Below, piece after piece: positions 60,200 to 64,000 of a stretch of DNA of 64,000 nt. The notes under the pieces are model-generated. The model had not been told where the DNA came from. It did no database searches and saw only the letters and a program-made list of their open reading frames with translations. The stretch is from NCBI RefSeq assembly GCF_946892675.1, contig NZ_CAMPOV010000003.1, positions 496,001-560,000 on the forward strand, in the 5' to 3' direction. Source of the DNA: Arthrobacter sp. Marseille-P9274. Lineage in GTDB: Bacteria > Actinomycetota > Actinomycetes > Actinomycetales > Micrococcaceae. Positions within the stretch are counted from its first letter, which is position 1; each line of letters begins with the position of its first letter. Both the position numbers and the translations under genes were made by a program.

Positions 60200-60229
60200 T
60201 CCGACACCGAACAGAAAGTAGGCGAATCC

Positions 60230-61462
60230 ATGAAGCACCGGCTTCCGCAATGGAGTGAGCTGCGCCCGCTCATGCAGTTCGAACGGCCGGCCCTCGGGCG
60301 CGGGCCCCGGCTGGCGAAGGCCGCGGACCTGTGGGACCTGCGCCGCATCGCCCAGCGGCGCACGCCGCGGCCGGCCTTCGACTACGTCGACGGCGCCGCC
60401 CAGGACGAACTGACCTACCGGCGTTCCCGCGCAGCCTTCGACTCCGTCGAGCTGCTGCCGCGCATCCTGCACGGGACGGCCGAGGCCGACCTGACGGCCA
60501 GGATCGCCGGCGGCACGTCCGCGCTGCCGTTCGGCATCGCACCCACCGGCTTCACCCGCTTCATGCATGCCGAGGGCGAGGATGCCGGCGTGAGGGCCGC
60601 CGCCAAGTACGGCGTGCCGTTCTCGCTCTCCACCATGGGCACCCGTTCGATCGAGGAGGTGGCCGCCGCCGCGCCGGAGGGCCGCCGCTGGTTCCAGCTG
60701 TACCTGTGGAAGGACCGCGCCAAGAGCCTGGACCTGCTGCAGCGCGCCCAGGCCAACGGCTTCGACACCCTGCTGGTCACCGTGGACACGCCGGTCGCCG
60801 GCCGCCGCCACCGCGACACCCGCAACGGCATGGTCATCCCGCCGAAGCTGACATTGAAGACCGTGCTGGACGCCTCCTACCGGCCCGAGTGGTGGTTCAA
60901 CTTCCTGACCACGGACTCGCTGAAGTTCGCGTCGCTGTCCGATACCAGCGCCGACCTGCCGACGCTGATCAATTCGATGTTCGACCCGACGCTCTCCTTC
61001 GAGGATCTCGAGTGGATCCGCTCCATCTGGCCCGGCCAGCTGCTGGTCAAGGGCGTCCTGACCCGCGAAGATGCCCGGAAGTCGCTGGCGGCCGGCGCCG
61101 ACGGACTGATCGTCTCGAACCACGGCGGCCGCCAGCTGGACCGGGCCCCGGTGTCCTTCGAAGCCCTGCCCGAGGTCCGCGAGGAAGCCGGCGGCGACGT
61201 AGACATCATCCTCGACAGCGGCATCATGAGCGGCACCGACGTGGTAGCTGCCCTCTGCGCGGGCGCCGACTTCGTCCTGGTCGGCCGCGCCTATCTGTAT
61301 GGACTGATGGCCGGCGGGCAGGAGGGCGTCGAGCGCGTGCTCCAGCTCCTCGCCGACGAGGTCCGCACCACCATGCTGCTCATGGGCGCCGCCACCATCA
61401 AGGACCTGACGCCGGACATGCTGCGCCTGCGCAGGTCACCGGCGGGAGCCGGCCTCAGCTAA
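60230..61462 (+). CDS. FMN-dependent alpha-hydroxy-acid oxidase
   Basis: A 410-residue (S)-2-hydroxy-acid oxidase/dehydrogenase of the LldD/glycolate oxidase/mandelate dehydrogenase family. Key positions: TPRPAFDYVDGAAQDELTYR, FGIAPTGFTRFMHAEGEDAG, the FMN-binding RWFQLYLWKDRAKSLDLLQR, and the active-site LIVSNHGGRQLDRAPVSFEA (catalytic His and Arg) with DSGIMSGTDVVAALCAGADF and LVGRAYLYGLMAGGQEGVER. Lactate is the commonest substrate, but an aromatic or longer acid is equally possible. It is co-transcribed with the MHS symporter and probably controlled by the divergent GntR regulator. A palindromic terminator follows. Confidence 0.92.
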   Translation: MKHRLPQWSELRPLMQFERPALGRGPRLAKAADLWDLRRIAQRRTPRPAFDYVDGAAQDELTYRRSRAAFDSVELLPRILHGTAEADLTARIAGGTSALPFGIAPTGFTRFMHAEGEDAGVRAAAKYGVPFSLSTMGTRSIEEVAAAAPEGRRWFQLYLWKDRAKSLDLLQRAQANGFDTLLVTVDTPVAGRRHRDTRNGMVIPPKLTLKTVLDASYRPEWWFNFLTTDSLKFASLSDTSADLPTLINSMFDPTLSFEDLEWIRSIWPGQLLVKGVLTREDARKSLAAGADGLIVSNHGGRQLDRAPVSFEALPEVREEAGGDVDIILDSGIMSGTDVVAALCAGADFVLVGRAYLYGLMAGGQEGVERVLQLLADEVRTTMLLMGAATIKDLTPDMLRLRRSPAGAGLS

Positions 61463-61478
61463 GGCGCACAGTAAAGCC

Positions 61479-61522
61479 CGACGGCGATGCACCACCTTCG
61501 CGAAGGTGGTGCATCGCCGTCG
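61479..61522. terminator. Perfect 44-base palindrome, bidirectional terminator
   Basis: Arms 61479-61500 (starts CGACGGCGATGC, ends CACCTTCG) and 61501-61522 are exactly complementary over 22 bases. On the plus strand TTGTCCTT follows; on the minus strand GGGCTTTACTG follows. It lies between the convergent oxidase and monooxygenase genes and shares CGACGGCGATGC with the terminator after ask. Confidence 0.85.
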
Positions 61523-61554
61523 TTGTCCTTACATTCCGGTCCGGAAGCGCCCCG

Positions 61555-62961
61555 CTAGACCGCGGCCACGGAGCTGCCGATGCGGTAGCGGCTGCCCCGG
61601 TGCTGCTCCGGCAGACGGTCGCCCTGGCCGAAGAGCTTGTTGCGCAGCGTGCCCGGAGCGTACTCCGTGGGATAGGCACCGAGCTTCTGCAGTTCGGGGA
61701 CCACGTATTCGACGATGTCCTCGAAGGTGCCCGGCGTGATGGCGTAGGCCAGGTTGAAGCCGTCGACGTCGGTCTCGTCGACCCAGGAGACCAGGTCCTG
61801 GGCGACCTGCGCGCCGGATCCGACCGTGATCGGCCCGAAGCCGCCGACGCCGACCCACTCGGCCAGCTGGCGGATGGTCCACGGCTTGCCGGTGTCCCCC
61901 GAGGCCTTCTGGAAGGTCTCCACGGAGGACTGGATGGCGTTGGACTTGACGTTCGCGCCGATCACGTCGTCCGGCGAATAGGTGGACAGGTCCACGCCCA
62001 TCCAGCCGGAGATCAGGGCCAGCGCGCCGTTGATGTCCGCGTAGGACTTGTACTCCTCGAACTTGGCCTGCGCAGTCTCGTTGTCCGGGCCGGTGACGAT
62101 GGTCTGCATCGCGTAGATGCGGACGTCGTAGCGGCCGCGGCCGGCGGCCTCGGCGGCGTCGCGGATCTTCTTGACGGACGCGGCGAGCATTTCCTTAGTC
62201 GGGCAGGTCACGAAGACGGCCTCGGCGTTCTCGGCGGCGAACTGGGTGCCGCGCTTGGAGGCGCCGGCCTGGAAGATCACCGGGGTGCGCTGCGGGCTCG
62301 GCTCCGTGATGGCGATGCCGGGCACCTTGAAGTACTTGCCCTCGTGGCCGATCTCGTGGACCTTGGACGGGTCCGTGAAGATGCCGCGTTCCCGGTCCTT
62401 GACGACGGCGTCGTCCTCCCAGGATCCTTCCAGCAGCTTGTAGATGACCTCGAGGTACTCGTCCGCGTGGTTGTACCGCTCGTCATGCTCCATCTGGTCT
62501 TCCTGGCCCATGTTCCGCGCGGCGGAGGGCAGGTAGCCGGTGACGACGTTCCAGCCGACGCGGCCGTTGGTCAGGTGGTCCAGCGTGGCCAGGCGGCGGG
62601 AGAACGGGTAGGGGTGCTCGTAGGCCGTGCCCGCGGTGACGCCGAAGCCCAGGTTCTCCGTGACCGCGGCCATCGCCGAGACCAGCAGGAACGGGTCGTT
62701 GACCGGGACCTGCGTGCCCGCGCGCAGCGTGGTCTCGTTGGAGCCGCCGAACACGTCGTAGGTGCCCAGGACATCGGCGATGAAGAGGCCGTCGAAGAGG
62801 CCCTTCTCCAGCACCTTGGCCAGGTGGGTCCAATAGCCGATGGTGTTGTAGTCGGCGGACTTGTCCTCCGGGTGCCGCCACAGGCCGGGCGACTGGTGGC
62901 CGACGCAGTTCATGTCGAAGGCGTTGAAGCGGATGTGGCGCTGCGGGCTGTGCAATGTCAT
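61555..62961 (-). CDS. Flavin-dependent monooxygenase, NtaA/SnaA/DszA (SoxA) family
   Basis: A 468-residue luciferase-like TIM-barrel monooxygenase that uses FMNH2 from a separate reductase. Family positions: IRFNAFDMNCVGHQSPGLWR, HPEDKSADYNTIGYWTHLAK, DVLGTYDVFGGSNETTLRAG, RRLATLDHLTNGRVGWNVVT and FQAGASKRGTQFAAENAEAV. Known members attack sulfones (DszA), nitrilotriacetate or pristinamycin. The SAM-I riboswitch just upstream indicates control by sulfur/methionine status, so organosulfur breakdown is the best guess. No flavin reductase is visible in the window. ATG 62961 follows GAAGGAG. Confidence 0.92.
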   Translation of the reverse strand: MTLHSPQRHIRFNAFDMNCVGHQSPGLWRHPEDKSADYNTIGYWTHLAKVLEKGLFDGLFIADVLGTYDVFGGSNETTLRAGTQVPVNDPFLLVSAMAAVTENLGFGVTAGTAYEHPYPFSRRLATLDHLTNGRVGWNVVTGYLPSAARNMGQEDQMEHDERYNHADEYLEVIYKLLEGSWEDDAVVKDRERGIFTDPSKVHEIGHEGKYFKVPGIAITEPSPQRTPVIFQAGASKRGTQFAAENAEAVFVTCPTKEMLAASVKKIRDAAEAAGRGRYDVRIYAMQTIVTGPDNETAQAKFEEYKSYADINGALALISGWMGVDLSTYSPDDVIGANVKSNAIQSSVETFQKASGDTGKPWTIRQLAEWVGVGGFGPITVGSGAQVAQDLVSWVDETDVDGFNLAYAITPGTFEDIVEYVVPELQKLGAYPTEYAPGTLRNKLFGQGDRLPEQHRGSRYRIGSSVAAV

Positions 62962-62991
62962 TTCAGGCTCCTTCCCGAAGAGAAGAGCCCG

Positions 62992-63031
62992 CGTTGGTCC
63001 GAGCGGGCGTCAGCGGCCCGCTGGACCAACG
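62992..63031 (-). promoter_or_regulatory. Long hairpin in the riboswitch expression platform
   Basis: On the minus strand CGTTGGTCC-A-GCGGGC pairs with GCCCGCT-C-GGACCAACG around a seven-base loop. It sits between the SAM aptamer and the gene start and is followed by GGGCTCTTCTCTT. It is long enough to act as a terminator or to compete with the aptamer. The Shine-Dalgarno GAAGGAG lies further downstream and is not in the stem. Confidence 0.65.
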
Positions 63032-63044
63032 AGAGATCAGGCTT

Positions 63045-63133
63045 CTCCATCGGTCCCGGCGGTAGCACCTTCCTCTAGCGAGGGGGTTGCTGCGGCGTCA
63101 ACAAGCCGGGTCTCTCGGCCGCTCTGGATGGTT
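63045..63133 (-). ncRNA. SAM-I (S-box) riboswitch aptamer
   Basis: Read on the minus strand, stem P1 pairs CCATC (63131..63127) with GATGG (63051..63047). Between them is the S-box core: CAGAGCGGCCGAGAGACC, then the GGC...GACGCC-GC-AGCAACC block with paired GCGGC/GCCGC, and the later GGAAGGTGCTACC. Conserved positions AGAG, G-A-G-x-G-A-C, G-C-A-A-C-C and G-G-T-G-C-T all match. It should bind S-adenosylmethionine and switch off the downstream monooxygenase when sulfur is plentiful. Confidence 0.85.
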
Positions 63134-63222
63134 ACTGGTCTATTCCAACCCAGACTGCCCCGCTTAGCCAACCGGCCTGTCACACCGGGTAACCCGCCCG
63201 ACCGCGCATGGTGGCCTTACGG

Positions 63223-64000
63223 TTACGGTGATTGACTGCCGTCGTGCGCGGGAACCCGTTCCGTGGCAGCAGCCGAGTGAGCTTCGAATGCCCCGCGGAA
63301 ACGGGCTGCCGGATGTGTGGATTCCAGGCGGGGTCCGCGGCCGAAAACCTTCTCCCGCAGCGTTCCCGGACGGTACTCGGCCTGCGCCAGCCCACGCTTG
63401 CGCAGCTCGGGCAGCACGCCATCAATGAAGTCCGCGTAGGAACCGGGCAGGATCTGGTTCATGACGTTGACGCCGTCGATGCCCGCGTCCTGCCAGCGTT
63501 CCAACTCGTCCACAATCTGCTCCGGTGTGCCGGCGATCTGCTGCGCCTTAGCGCGGTAACGGGCCAGGTCACCGACGGTCGGCTTGCCGCCCGGCACCGA
63601 TGCAATCGCGGCCTCAAGCACCCCGCGGGCACCTTCCGTGGAGAGCTCTCCGAGCGGCGTGTCCAGCGGTAGGCCGCCGAGGTCCACCCCGATTCCACCG
63701 CCGATGTGGGCGATGATCGCGTGCAGGTCCAGGTACTCGTCGTACTCGGCTTCCTTGCGCTTCACCTCGGCCTCGGTGCTGCCGACGACGAAAGACAGTC
63801 CGGCGAAGATCTTCACGTCCCCCGGCGCCCGGCCGGACTCCGCTTCGAGGGCACGGATGGAGGCGGCCTGTTTGCGCACGTACTCGGTGTGCGGGGCGAA
63901 CAAGAACGTGGCCTCTGCGTGGGCCGCGGCAAAGCTCCTGCCGCGCGCAGAGCTGCCGGCCTGGAACAGGAACGGGGTCCGCTGAGGACTGGGCGTGGCC
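63223..64000 (-). CDS. Second LLM flavin monooxygenase, N-terminus beyond the window
   Basis: The frame is open at base 64000 and ends TAA at 63225..63223, giving about 258 C-terminal residues. It includes SPQRTPFLFQAGSSARGRSF (as in the DszA/NtaA family), AGLSFVVGSTEAEVKRKEAE, AHIGGGIGVDLGGLPLDTPL and DAGIDGVNVMNQILPGSYAD, and ends with YRPGTLREKVFGRGPRLEST. It is a homologue, not a copy, of the gene at 61555; both share the R-T-P-x-x-F-Q-A-G and P-G-T-L-R-x-K-x-F-G blocks. The riboswitch lies between the two genes, so this one has its own upstream control outside the window. Confidence 0.9.
   Translation of the reverse strand, partial: ATPSPQRTPFLFQAGSSARGRSFAAAHAEATFLFAPHTEYVRKQAASIRALEAESGRAPGDVKIFAGLSFVVGSTEAEVKRKEAEYDEYLDLHAIIAHIGGGIGVDLGGLPLDTPLGELSTEGARGVLEAAIASVPGGKPTVGDLARYRAKAQQIAGTPEQIVDELERWQDAGIDGVNVMNQILPGSYADFIDGVLPELRKRGLAQAEYRPGTLREKVFGRGPRLESTHPAARFRGAFEAHSAAATERVPAHDGSQSP

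Noticed and set aside
58865-61123. A 752-codon minus-strand frame opposite the symporter and the hydroxyacid oxidase
   Set aside because: It spans two unrelated real genes and is His/Gln/Gly/Arg-rich filler.
60331-63078. A 915-codon plus-strand frame crossing the oxidase, the terminator palindrome and the monooxygenase
   Set aside because: It reads through a strong terminator and two genes of opposite strand, so it is a compositional artefact.
1-64000. Integrase, transposase or prophage genes; tRNA-associated attachment site
   Set aside because: No recombinase, portal, terminase or direct repeat of the tRNA-Ser 3' end was found.

Overview
The window is high-GC actinobacterial chromosome. 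The order 4.5S SRP RNA - dnaX - recR - aspartokinase, the purSQL cluster, many small actinobacterial-type proteins and strong G/C third-position bias suggest Micrococcaceae, Arthrobacter-like; that genus-level guess is inference. I see no IS element, prophage, plasmid module or CRISPR array. Coding density is high, and long open frames antisense to real genes are GC-bias shadows that I left out.

Layout. 1-6 kb: an edge-truncated unknown gene, an amino-acid permease, a tiny lysine-rich protein, a double-hotdog thioesterase, an MFS exporter and a FrnE/DsbA-type oxidoreductase. 6-17 kb: a run that looks like a stress/energy island (ZIP transporter, AI-2E-type permease, SHOCT protein, DUF6325 protein, class II amidotransferase, large MalT/LAL-type LuxR regulator, lipoprotein, PPK2 and a P-type ATPase with an altered M4 motif). 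17-22 kb, minus strand: a membrane-anchored LytR_C protein with a small partner, then an overlapping three-gene operon with two incomplete multicopper oxidases. One oxidase has a ~110-residue basic coil and no signal peptide; the other has an acidic Ala/Glu tail behind a signal peptide. Their copper motifs are complementary, so I propose a split, heteromeric multicopper oxidase. This is the most novel candidate in the window.

22-32 kb: a HAD phosphatase, a 2OG-Fe(II) oxygenase, an MpaB-type oxygenase, then a TetR - acyl-CoA carboxylase beta - biotin carboxylase - CitE-like lyase operon resembling the mycobacterial leucine-degradation locus, and a divergent TetR/DUF4188 pair around a perfect operator. 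32-40 kb: tRNA-Ser(GGA), a CutA-like domain protein, ffs, a very large dnaX, recR and ask with an internal beta-subunit start. 40-46 kb: two small paralogues, a MarR gene with a probable frameshift, a repeat-rich non-coding stretch, a secreted subtilase and an SSI-like lipoprotein. 46-50 kb: purS-purQ-purL. 50-58 kb: a secreted GH13 enzyme, a serine beta-lactamase-fold lipoprotein, two ABM-type monooxygenases and small conserved genes. 58-61.5 kb: a GntR regulator divergent from an MHS-type symporter and an FMN 2-hydroxyacid oxidase. 61.5-64 kb: two flavin-dependent monooxygenases, one behind a SAM-I (S-box) riboswitch, pointing to organosulfur use.

Sequence-level signals cut across genes: the 10-mer AACGACGGCG recurs 14 times by eye, a 20-bp element (TTGCTTGAAGGCTAAAGCTG type) recurs four times in two non-coding regions about 8.5 kb apart, and two regulator genes run at their 3' ends into repeat arrays.
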